From Bacilli bacterium (GTDB taxonomy: Bacteria > Bacillota_I > Bacilli_A > RF39 > UBA660): a stretch of 20,205 nt of DNA. Position 1 is the first letter of the stretch. Every line of letters starts with the position of its first letter. A model generated the notes under the pieces. The model was not told the origin of the DNA and did not search any database. It saw nothing but the letters and a program-made list of their open reading frames with translations. The stretch lies in the NCBI GenBank assembly GCA_900769695.1, contig CAAGHO010000019.1:1-20205 (forward strand), read 5' to 3'. Position numbers and translations under genes: made by a program. This document shows positions 14,342 through 20,205 of the stretch, piece after piece.

Positions 14342-14494
14342 ATGAATAGTACAGTACAAGCAGCACTTAATGCAACAAAAATAGGCATTTCAATAGGATT
14401 AGGAATATTAGTTTTAGGAATAATGGTTATAGTTCAAACAATCCTAAAAGATAAGCAAGCTAAAGCAGTAGTTTCAATAGAAAATGAAAAATAA
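14342..14494 (+). CDS. 50-residue single-span membrane peptide
   Basis: A short gene with a strong site (AGGAGG just after the rseP stop, 14328-14333) and ATG at 14342. It encodes MNSTVQAALNATKIGISIGL, then a hydrophobic run about 15-35 ending VQTILK, then a charged tail ending ENEK. I do not recognise the family. The hydrophobic run is Gly/Ile-rich and long enough to cross the membrane once; the short polar N-terminus and Lys-rich exit suggest that the C-terminus is cytoplasmic. Its place as last gene of cdsA-rseP, immediately before the terminator, makes a membrane or RseP-related role possible, but nothing in the sequence proves it. Confidence 0.75.
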   Translation: MNSTVQAALNATKIGISIGLGILVLGIMVIVQTILKDKQAKAVVSIENEK

Positions 14495-14495
14495 G

Positions 14496-14518
14496 AGTTC
14501 TTGTTCGGAACTTTTTTT
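14496..14518 (+). terminator. Intrinsic terminator of the cdsA-rseP operon
   Basis: AGTTC (14496-14500), seven-base loop, GAACT (14508-14512), T run to 14518. The stem starts right after the small peptide's stop codon. Confidence 0.85.
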
Positions 14519-14523
14519 CTTTG

Positions 14524-14532
14524 TGCTATAAT
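14524..14532 (+). promoter_or_regulatory. Extended -10 promoter of priA
   Basis: TGCTATAAT combines the extended -10 TGn with a perfect TATAAT (14527-14532). No real -35 is available (TTCGGA at 14504-14509, inside the terminator), which fits an extended -10 promoter. The AAGGAGGG site (14539-14546) follows. Confidence 0.65.
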
Positions 14533-14551
14533 ATAAGAAAGGAGGGATTTT

Positions 14552-16714
14552 ATGATAGTTGGTGTTCTAGTAGAAATATCTAATAAAAGTGTTGATCGTA
14601 TTTTTGATTATAAAGTTCCTCAGGAAAAAGAAAAATTTATTAAAATAGGATTAAGAGTAGAGGTACCTTTCGGTCATCAGAAATTAGAGGGTTTTGTTTT
14701 AGAAATAAAAGAAAATAGTAATCTAGATTCTTTAAAAGAAATTATTAGAGTTATAGATGAAGATATTGTTTTAAATGATGAGTTGATAAAGCTTGGTAAG
14801 TTTATGAAAGAAAAAACTTTAGCGCCTTTAATTTCTTGTTATCAAGTAATGCTTCCTAAAGCACTTAAAGCTAAAAATAATGTAGTTATTAATAAAAAGT
14901 ATGAAACTTTCTATAAATTAAATAAAAATGTTGTTGATGTTAAATTAAATGATAGTCAACAAGAAATAGTTGATATGTTTAAAACTAGAGAAATGATAAG
15001 CAGAAAAGAAATATTAGATATTTCTATAAGTAGCCTAAATACATTAGTTAAGAAAAATATTTTGGTAAAGTGCTTAGTTGAAAAATATAGAACTGATTAT
15101 TTAGATAAATCTGATAGGGTAAAAGAATTGACTTTAGAACAACAAAAAGTTGTTGATAGTGTTAATTTATTTAGTAATGATGTTTATTTATTACATGGAG
15201 TTACTGGTAGTGGTAAAACAGAAGTGTATATCAAGCTAATTGAAAAAGTTTTAAATCTTGGAAAAACTGCTATTATGTTAGTTCCAGAAATAAGTTTAAC
15301 TCCTCAAATGGTAAGTCGTTTTGAACAGGTTTTTGGTAATAAAATAGCGGCTCTTCATTCGGCCTTATCTGATGGTGAAAAGTATGATGAGTGGAGAAGA
15401 ATTGTAAGAGGCGAAGTTTCTATTGTTATAGGTGCTAGAAGTGCTGTTTTCGCACCACTTACAAATATAGGAATTATTATCATAGATGAAGAGCATAGTG
15501 ATTCTTATAAACAGGATAATAATCCAAGATATAATGCTAAAGATATAGCTATAGAAAGAGCAAGAAATTATAACTGTCCAGTTTTAATGGGAAGTGCAAC
15601 ACCAAGTTTAGATACATATGCAAGAGCTATTAAAAATGTTTATAAACTGTTAAACTTACCAAATAGGGTTAATGGTAAAGATCTTCCTCATATTGATATT
15701 GTTGATATGAATGAAGAAATGAAATATAGTAAGGGACATTTTTCAAAAAGACTACTTGATGAAATAAAGAAAACTGTAAAAAATAAAGAACAAGTAATCT
15801 TACTTTTAAATAGAAGGGGATATTCTTCTTTCGTTAGTTGTAAAAATTGTTCTTATACAATGAAATGTCCTAATTGTGATATAAGTCTTACTTACCACAA
15901 AAGTTCTAATATGCTTAGATGTCATTATTGTGGTTATGGTACTAATTTATTGCATACTTGTCCTTCATGTGGAGAAAATTCTATTTCTACACTTGGAGTT
16001 GGTACAGAAAAAATAGAAGAAGAGTTAAACTCTTTAATTGAAGATGCTAAAATTTTAAGAATGGATGTTGATACAACAAGTAAAAAAGGTATGCATAAGA
16101 AAATGATTACAGCTTTTAAAAATCATGAATATGATATTTTACTTGGAACCCAAATAGTCGCTAAAGGACTTGATTTTCCACTTGTTACTTTAGTAGGAGT
16201 GATTAATGCTGATACCTCTTTAAATATTCCTGACTTTAGAAGTAGTGAAAATACTTTTGATTTACTTTGTCAAACATCTGGTCGAAGTGGAAGAAGCAAA
16301 AATCAAGGAAAAGTAATTATCCAAACATTTAATAAGGATCATTATGCTATTAAATATTCAAAAGAACATGATTATATAGGTTTTTTCAAAAAAGAAATGG
16401 ATATTAGAAGAAAATTAAAGTATCCACCATATTACTTTCTTTGCTATTTGAAAATAAGTGGTAAAGATGACAATTACATTTTAAATGAAGCAAACAAAAT
16501 TAAAAGATCTTTAGAAAGAAATTTATCTTCAACAATTATTCTAGGACCAAGTCCTGCTACAGTATTTAAAGTAAATAATATTTATCGTTATGGTATTATT
16601 ATGAAATATAAGAATAGTAAAGATTTATATGATGTTTTAACAAGAATTATGAATCACTATCAAAGTAATAATAAAGTAGTTATTGATATAGATTTTAATC
16701 CTATTCATTTTTAG
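14552..16714 (+). CDS. priA: Primosomal helicase PriA (replication restart)
   Basis: A 3'-5' superfamily 2 helicase that recognises stalled forks and reloads the replicative helicase. The 720-residue protein has the N-terminal 3'-DNA-binding domain (about 1-105) and a winged-helix segment (about 130-190). Walker A GVTGSGKT is at 216-223, DEEH at 312-315 and GSATPS at 347-352. Eight zinc-binding cysteines are at 430, 433, 439, 442, 457, 460, 470 and 473. Helicase lobe 2 carries GTEKIEEEL, LGTQIVAKGLDFP and QTSGRSGR. A C-terminal domain follows. All motifs are intact. In Bacillus priA is followed by def and fmt; here two unrelated genes separate it from fmt and def is missing. Confidence 0.96.
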   Translation: MIVGVLVEISNKSVDRIFDYKVPQEKEKFIKIGLRVEVPFGHQKLEGFVLEIKENSNLDSLKEIIRVIDEDIVLNDELIKLGKFMKEKTLAPLISCYQVMLPKALKAKNNVVINKKYETFYKLNKNVVDVKLNDSQQEIVDMFKTREMISRKEILDISISSLNTLVKKNILVKCLVEKYRTDYLDKSDRVKELTLEQQKVVDSVNLFSNDVYLLHGVTGSGKTEVYIKLIEKVLNLGKTAIMLVPEISLTPQMVSRFEQVFGNKIAALHSALSDGEKYDEWRRIVRGEVSIVIGARSAVFAPLTNIGIIIIDEEHSDSYKQDNNPRYNAKDIAIERARNYNCPVLMGSATPSLDTYARAIKNVYKLLNLPNRVNGKDLPHIDIVDMNEEMKYSKGHFSKRLLDEIKKTVKNKEQVILLLNRRGYSSFVSCKNCSYTMKCPNCDISLTYHKSSNMLRCHYCGYGTNLLHTCPSCGENSISTLGVGTEKIEEELNSLIEDAKILRMDVDTTSKKGMHKKMITAFKNHEYDILLGTQIVAKGLDFPLVTLVGVINADTSLNIPDFRSSENTFDLLCQTSGRSGRSKNQGKVIIQTFNKDHYAIKYSKEHDYIGFFKKEMDIRRKLKYPPYYFLCYLKISGKDDNYILNEANKIKRSLERNLSSTIILGPSPATVFKVNNIYRYGIIMKYKNSKDLYDVLTRIMNHYQSNNKVVIDIDFNPIHF

Positions 16715-16746
16715 AGAGAATTATGATATAATTCTTTCTTTTTTTT
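16713..16746 (+). terminator. Strong intrinsic terminator of priA
   Basis: AGAGAGAATTAT (16713-16724) pairs with ATAATTCTTTCT (16728-16739) with one G.T pair, and T continues to 16746. The left arm overlaps the stop codon. Confidence 0.85.
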
Positions 16747-16787
16747 ATTAATTATTATATAATTATAGTGATAATGGAGGCTTGGAT

Positions 16788-17048
16788 ATGAAAAAGAAGT
16801 TCTTTAATGAAAATATAGATAATAATTCAACTGAAGATATTTATAATTTTGAGAAAGGAATATCTTCTAACGTTTCTGGTGAACAACATAGTGAATATTC
16901 TGATCATATTTATGTAGGAGAAAGTAAAAGTAAAGAACAATTATATGATCGTAACAATCCAATTGTAAAAGCAATTTTAACAGTTTTAGGCTTATTTGTT
17001 TTAATTGGAAGCTTGTATTATATTTTAACAGGTCTTGGTGTTATTTAA
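16788..17048 (+). CDS. 86-residue C-terminally anchored membrane protein
   Basis: I do not recognise this protein. Residues 1-55 are polar, acidic and Asn/Ser-rich, probably disordered; residues about 57-84 form one hydrophobic segment (AILTVLGLFVLIGSLYYIL) close to the C-terminus. There is no signal peptide. This is a tail-anchored layout with the bulk of the protein in the cytoplasm. ATG 16788 is chosen over TTG 16782 because the site ATGGAGG (16774-16780) lies seven bases before it. The next gene, starting 17 bases after the stop, also encodes a C-terminally anchored protein, so the two may work as a membrane-attached pair. A TATAAT (16758-16763) lies upstream without a convincing -35. Confidence 0.75.
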   Translation: MKKKFFNENIDNNSTEDIYNFEKGISSNVSGEQHSEYSDHIYVGESKSKEQLYDRNNPIVKAILTVLGLFVLIGSLYYILTGLGVI

Positions 17049-17065
17049 TAAAGGTGGTGAGATAA

Positions 17066-18295
17066 ATGCTAGATACCATTTTCAAAAAAGATAGCGTTAA
17101 GAAATTTTTTAATGACTTGGTTAATGGAATTGTTTATAAAAAGAAAGATATTCCTTATACTATAAGTGATGAAAAAATGGATGTTACTTATTATGCTATT
17201 TTAATGGGATTAGATGCTATTATCAAATACGAAATTATAATTGAAAAAGAAGATTTTTTTGATAGCTATTTACAAGAGGTTCAATTATTACTTAGAAAAG
17301 TAGATAACCATAATGAGTTAAAAACAGGTATTAATAAACTAATAGTTAATTATTGTCAAAAACTACTTAATCTAAAAAATATTACAATTTATGAAAATAA
17401 AGAAATTATTTTAAAACATGTTTATAATAAATATATTGTTAATGGTTATTTTTATCATAGTTTTCCATCTATATTTTTAGATGAAGTTAATAGTAATGGT
17501 TTAGCTGTTAGTAATTATAATTATGAAATTAATTCTGTAAAAGAAGTTAATAAAATATTTGAAAAGTATAATATTAAGAATGTTTTTTCAAAAGATTTAA
17601 ATGCAGAATCTCCATTTTTAACTCTAACAGATTCTCCTTTTATGGCAAGTTATTATGCTTATCACTGTCCTTATTTTTTAAATGAGTTAGCAGTCGATTT
17701 ATTACCAAAAGATAATAATTATGAAATAGATGCTTTCTTTTTAAAAGATTATAAGAAATGTCGTAAAAACTTAAGCTTTTATTTAAGAAAAAGTGATATT
17801 TTACTTAATGATAATTTAAAGATTTTAGATTTTTTTGATAAAGAATGGAACTTATTTAAGGTAGAAAATTCAAAACCTGTTGTATGTTTTATTAAAAGAA
17901 GTGTAGTTGGAAATAATAGTTTGAATGATTTCAATCAAATAATGGGTAATATAGATAAAGATGATTTGATTGTTAGTGTTAATAAAATTTTAGAAACAAG
18001 GTTTAATGATGAAACAGTTAAAAAAGATATTTCAAGATTATCATATGAAATTATATCTTTACCAACTCTAGAAGAGTTAGGTTTCAATTTACAAAAAGAA
18101 GAAATTATTGAAAATAGTTTTGTAGAAGATGAACAAATAGAGGTATTAACAGAAGACAAATCTGATACTTCAAATGACAATTTGGTTAATTATGATTTTG
18201 CAAACAATTATGGAAATACCACTATAGTAGCGCTTATTGGAGTACTTTTAATAACAATAGGTGTAACAGTTATGATTATTATGTTAGGAAGGTGA
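17066..18295 (+). CDS. Unrecognised C-terminally anchored protein, 409 residues
   Basis: A large cytoplasmic region ends in one membrane segment at about 384-406, with only a short GR tail after it. Residues 1-110 are helical. A central region (about 115-210) has GYFYHSF (His131), then FLDEVNSNGLAV, a helix, LTLTDSPF and ASYYAYH (194-200); this order of a His-containing strand, a short helix with NGL, and a Ser/Tyr-rich turn with a Tyr-Tyr helix recalls ADP-ribosyltransferase-like folds, but I cannot name a catalytic Glu, so this remains a guess. A following domain holds RKSDILLNDNLK and CFIKRSV. The last 50 residues before the membrane are acidic linker. The gene has the site AAGGTGG and is cotranscribed with the 86-residue anchored protein and probably fmt, whose ribosome-binding site overlaps its TGA stop. 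Intact reading frame; function unknown. Confidence 0.75.
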   Translation: MLDTIFKKDSVKKFFNDLVNGIVYKKKDIPYTISDEKMDVTYYAILMGLDAIIKYEIIIEKEDFFDSYLQEVQLLLRKVDNHNELKTGINKLIVNYCQKLLNLKNITIYENKEIILKHVYNKYIVNGYFYHSFPSIFLDEVNSNGLAVSNYNYEINSVKEVNKIFEKYNIKNVFSKDLNAESPFLTLTDSPFMASYYAYHCPYFLNELAVDLLPKDNNYEIDAFFLKDYKKCRKNLSFYLRKSDILLNDNLKILDFFDKEWNLFKVENSKPVVCFIKRSVVGNNSLNDFNQIMGNIDKDDLIVSVNKILETRFNDETVKKDISRLSYEIISLPTLEELGFNLQKEEIIENSFVEDEQIEVLTEDKSDTSNDNLVNYDFANNYGNTTIVALIGVLLITIGVTVMIIMLGR

Positions 18296-18300
18296 TTTTT

Positions 18301-19224
18301 TTGAAAATTGTATTTATGGGAACACCAGATTTCGCAGTACCAATTTTAGAAGGATTAATTAAGAATTATCAAGTTGTGTTAGTTGTTAGTCAACCTGATA
18401 AAAAAGTAGGAAGAAAACAAATTCTTACTCCAACTCCTGTAAAAAGTAAAGCTTTAGAATATGGAATCAGTGTATTTCAACCAGTAAATATAAAAGAAGA
18501 TTATCAAAAAATAATAGAAGCTAAGCCTGATATTATTATTACTTGTGCTTATGGCCAAATTATTCCTAAAGTACTTTTAGATTATCCGGAATATGGATGT
18601 ATTAATGTTCACGCTTCACTTCTTCCAAAATTAAGAGGAGGCGCACCAATTCATAAGGCTATAATAGATGGCTATGATAAGACAGGAATTACTATTATGT
18701 ATATGGATGTAAGGATGGATAGTGGAGATATTATTAGTCAAGAAGAAACGAAAATTTTTGATAGTGATAATTTAGAAATATTACATGACAGATTAAGTCT
18801 TATGGGAGTAGAACTCTTATTAAAAACTTTACCAAGTATTTTTAATAAAACAAATAAAAGAGTTAAACAGAATATCGACGAAGTAACATTTGCTTACAAT
18901 ATAAAAAGAGAAGAAGAACATATTGATTTTAATAAAACTAGTAAAGAGGTATTCGATTTAATTAGAGGCCTTAATCCAGCACCAGCAGCTAATTTTATTT
19001 TAGATGGAGAAGAATTTAAAGTTTATAATAGTAGAATTGGCACTTCAAAAAATGAAACTTCTGGTAAAATTATCAATATATATAAAGATGGAATAGGTGT
19101 TTCAACATTAGATGGGGAAATTATTTTAACAGAGGTAAAACCAGCTGGTAAAAAGAGAATGTTAGTAAGAGATTATTTAAATGGGATTGATAAAAACAGC
19201 TTACTTGGTAAGGTTATAAAATAG
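18301..19224 (+). CDS. fmt: Methionyl-tRNA formyltransferase
   Basis: Transfers a formyl group from 10-formyltetrahydrofolate to initiator Met-tRNA. The 307-residue protein starts at TTG 18301 (KIVFMGTPDFAVPIL), the family's conserved start. An upstream GTG at 18292 lies within the site AGGAAGGTG (18286-18294), which is at a suitable distance from the TTG. The folate-binding core has NVHASLLPKLRGGAPI with Asn102 and His104, and MDSGDI with Asp140, matching the catalytic Asn/His/Asp set. The C-terminal OB-like domain runs from about 205 (FDLIRGLNPAPAANF). It follows the unknown tail-anchored gene and is nine bases from the next gene. A TTG start suggests modest translation. Peptide deformylase, its usual partner, is not in the window. 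Confidence 0.96.
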   Translation: MKIVFMGTPDFAVPILEGLIKNYQVVLVVSQPDKKVGRKQILTPTPVKSKALEYGISVFQPVNIKEDYQKIIEAKPDIIITCAYGQIIPKVLLDYPEYGCINVHASLLPKLRGGAPIHKAIIDGYDKTGITIMYMDVRMDSGDIISQEETKIFDSDNLEILHDRLSLMGVELLLKTLPSIFNKTNKRVKQNIDEVTFAYNIKREEEHIDFNKTSKEVFDLIRGLNPAPAANFILDGEEFKVYNSRIGTSKNETSGKIINIYKDGIGVSTLDGEIILTEVKPAGKKRMLVRDYLNGIDKNSLLGKVIK

Positions 19225-19233
19225 GAGACTTTT

Positions 19234-19959
19234 ATGAAAGAAAAAAATGATAAAAATAAATTTAATCTTAAAAATACAGTTAATGATGTTTTTAATGATT
19301 CTCAAAAAAAAGCTTGGGTAGTTCTAGGTGCTTATTTTATATTTTTTATAGTTATAATTTTTTCTATTAGATCTAATCAAACAAAAAATGATAATTTAAA
19401 TCAGAATAATTCTAATTTACCATTTAGTATTAGTAAGATAAAATCTAATAATTATGATTTTAAATACACAGTTGATTTTGATGATAATATTATCATTTAT
19501 CAAGGGAAAAACTATCAGAATAACTCTTTATTTACTGTGAACGATTTAGATACTTATTATAAAGAGGGAGAAGTTTTCTTTAAGAAAGAAAATGAAGTGT
19601 TTGTAAACAGTGATAATCCTTATAAATTTAGTGAACTTAGAAATATAGATATTGTAGAAAAAATACTTAATCAAGCAAAACTAGATTCACATACAATATA
19701 TGAAGATTCTACTAAAATTTATAATTATCAAATAACGGCTGATACTTTAGAAAAAATATTTAATAATAGAGATATCGATACAGATTTAGCTGTAAATAAG
19801 ATTACTGTATATGTTGATAAACTAAATCAAGCTTCTAAATTTACATTTGATTTTTCATCTTATGCAAGTTATAAGGGGTATATTTTAAGTAAAGGTATAG
19901 TTGAAGTTACATATTCTAATTTTTCAGGTAATAGTCCAATAAAAGAAAATGTTAATTAA
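19234..19959 (+). CDS. Unrecognised membrane-anchored extracytoplasmic protein
   Basis: I do not recognise this 241-residue protein. An N-terminal cytoplasmic stretch of about 27 Lys/Asn-rich residues precedes one membrane segment (about 28-46, AWVVLGAYFIFFIVIIF), which is followed by an Asn-rich linker (QTKNDNLNQNNSNLP). The rest appears as a beta-rich extracellular domain: YDFKYTVDFDDNIIIYQGKN, GEVFFKKENEVFVN and ITVYVDKLNQASKFTFDFSS, a pattern of alternating strands that recalls LolA/LppX-like half-barrels but without proof. No cysteine and no lipobox. The AGGAGA site overlaps the end of fmt, so it is coupled to it. A terminator follows, making it the last gene of the operon. Confidence 0.75.
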   Translation: MKEKNDKNKFNLKNTVNDVFNDSQKKAWVVLGAYFIFFIVIIFSIRSNQTKNDNLNQNNSNLPFSISKIKSNNYDFKYTVDFDDNIIIYQGKNYQNNSLFTVNDLDTYYKEGEVFFKKENEVFVNSDNPYKFSELRNIDIVEKILNQAKLDSHTIYEDSTKIYNYQITADTLEKIFNNRDIDTDLAVNKITVYVDKLNQASKFTFDFSSYASYKGYILSKGIVEVTYSNFSGNSPIKENVN

Positions 19960-19991
19960 GGAAAACTCCAATTAAAAGACAATAATATTAC

Positions 19992-20020
19992 AGAAGGAAA
20001 AGTAATTCCTTCTATTTTTT
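19992..20020 (+). terminator. Intrinsic terminator of the fmt operon
   Basis: AGAAGGAA (19992-19999), six-base loop, TTCCTTCT (20006-20013), then A and six T to 20020. It separates the operon from the Rpn-like gene. Confidence 0.88.
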
Positions 20021-20049
20021 GTTTTGGATAAAGGAAAGGAAGTGGTGAT

Positions 20050-20205
20050 ATGTCTGAAACAATAAGCAAATTTTATACTTGTAGAAATGATCGAGCCTTT
20101 AAGGAAGTGTTCATGAAAGAAGAAAGTAAAGATATTCTAACTAAATTATTAGAATCAATTCTAGATGTAAAGATAGAAGATATTGAGTTTTTAAATCTAG
20201 AAAGA
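20050..20205 (+). CDS. Rpn / PD-(D/E)XK-family putative transposase-nuclease (3' end outside window)
   Basis: The visible 52 residues, MSETISKFYTCRNDRAFKEV then FMKEESKDILTKLLESIL and DVKIEDIEFLNLER, match the N-terminus of the Rpn recombination-promoting nuclease family (PD-(D/E)XK family 2): the NDRAFKEVF box, a helix ending LLESIL, and then the I-x-DIEFLN strand. These proteins share the transposase_31 fold and cut DNA; RpnA of E. coli stimulates RecA-independent recombination. The catalytic Asp and ExK residues lie beyond the window, so activity cannot be judged. The gene is cut off at the window edge and no terminal inverted repeats are visible. The ribosome-binding site is a purine-rich AAGGAAAGGAAG. 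It follows the fmt terminator, so its own promoter, unseen here, or readthrough must drive it. Confidence 0.8.
   Translation, partial: MSETISKFYTCRNDRAFKEVFMKEESKDILTKLLESILDVKIEDIEFLNLER

Noticed and set aside
18293..18295. TGA read as tryptophan (Mycoplasma code)
   Set aside because: Trp is encoded by TGG throughout, no gene has an internal in-frame TGA, and this TGA ends the protein just after its membrane anchor with the fmt site overlapping it.

Overview
The window is chromosomal DNA from an AT-rich, low-GC member of the Bacilli. It uses the standard code: TGG encodes Trp, and TGA closes the gene ending at 18295. The gene families are bacillar: L-lactate dehydrogenase, SpoVS, a T-box leader, MiaB followed by a YmcA/RicA protein, CotE, bS16 followed by KhpA, CdsA followed by RseP, PriA and Fmt. 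SpoVS plus CotE imply an endospore former or a recent descendant of one. The base composition, short genes and lineage-specific small proteins suggest an uncultured, probably gut-associated, Bacilli/Tenericutes-like lineage; the sequence alone does not allow a finer placement. Almost everything lies on the + strand; one lipoprotein gene (5533-6057) is on the - strand.

Layout. 1-746: 3' end of a gene whose protein carries a 14-residue Pro/Glu/Val repeat, closed by a terminator. 843-3040: ldh, an orphan J-domain protein and spoVS. 3044-5489: a promoter and T-box leader controlling an M19-type dipeptidase and an archaeal-looking seryl-tRNA synthetase. 5500-6057: a shared bidirectional terminator and a convergent lipoprotein gene. 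6177-7577: two unrecognised or weakly recognised genes (one ankyrin-like), each with a good SigA promoter. 7590-9387: miaB and ymcA, overlapping. 9465-11150: a membrane-anchored polysaccharide deacetylase with a degenerate extra deacetylase-like segment. 11190-11798: cotE behind a mother-cell-sigma-like promoter. 11816-12400: rpsP-khpA behind a perfect SigA promoter. 12483-14494: cdsA-rseP and a 50-residue membrane peptide. 14524-16714: priA. 16788-19959: two C-terminally anchored unknowns, fmt and an N-terminally anchored unknown. 20050-end: start of an Rpn/PD-(D/E)XK transposase-like gene.

How the parts relate. As I recall the B. subtilis map, all four conserved blocks (priA/fmt; rpsP/khpA; cdsA/rasP; spoVS/miaB/ymcA/cotE) sit in one arc of that chromosome. 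Here the same blocks appear compressed and in reverse block order, while keeping gene order within each block. Lineage-specific genes fill the gaps. The main regulatory finding is the T-box: uncharged tRNA-Ser would switch on both the synthetase and a dipeptidase that could release amino acids. The most unusual proteins are the J-domain protein, the deacetylase with a dead-looking duplicate, the tail-anchored pair before fmt and the repeat protein at the left edge. No stretch longer than 300 bases lacks a gene or a recognised leader. I saw no tRNA, rRNA, CRISPR array or complete insertion sequence.
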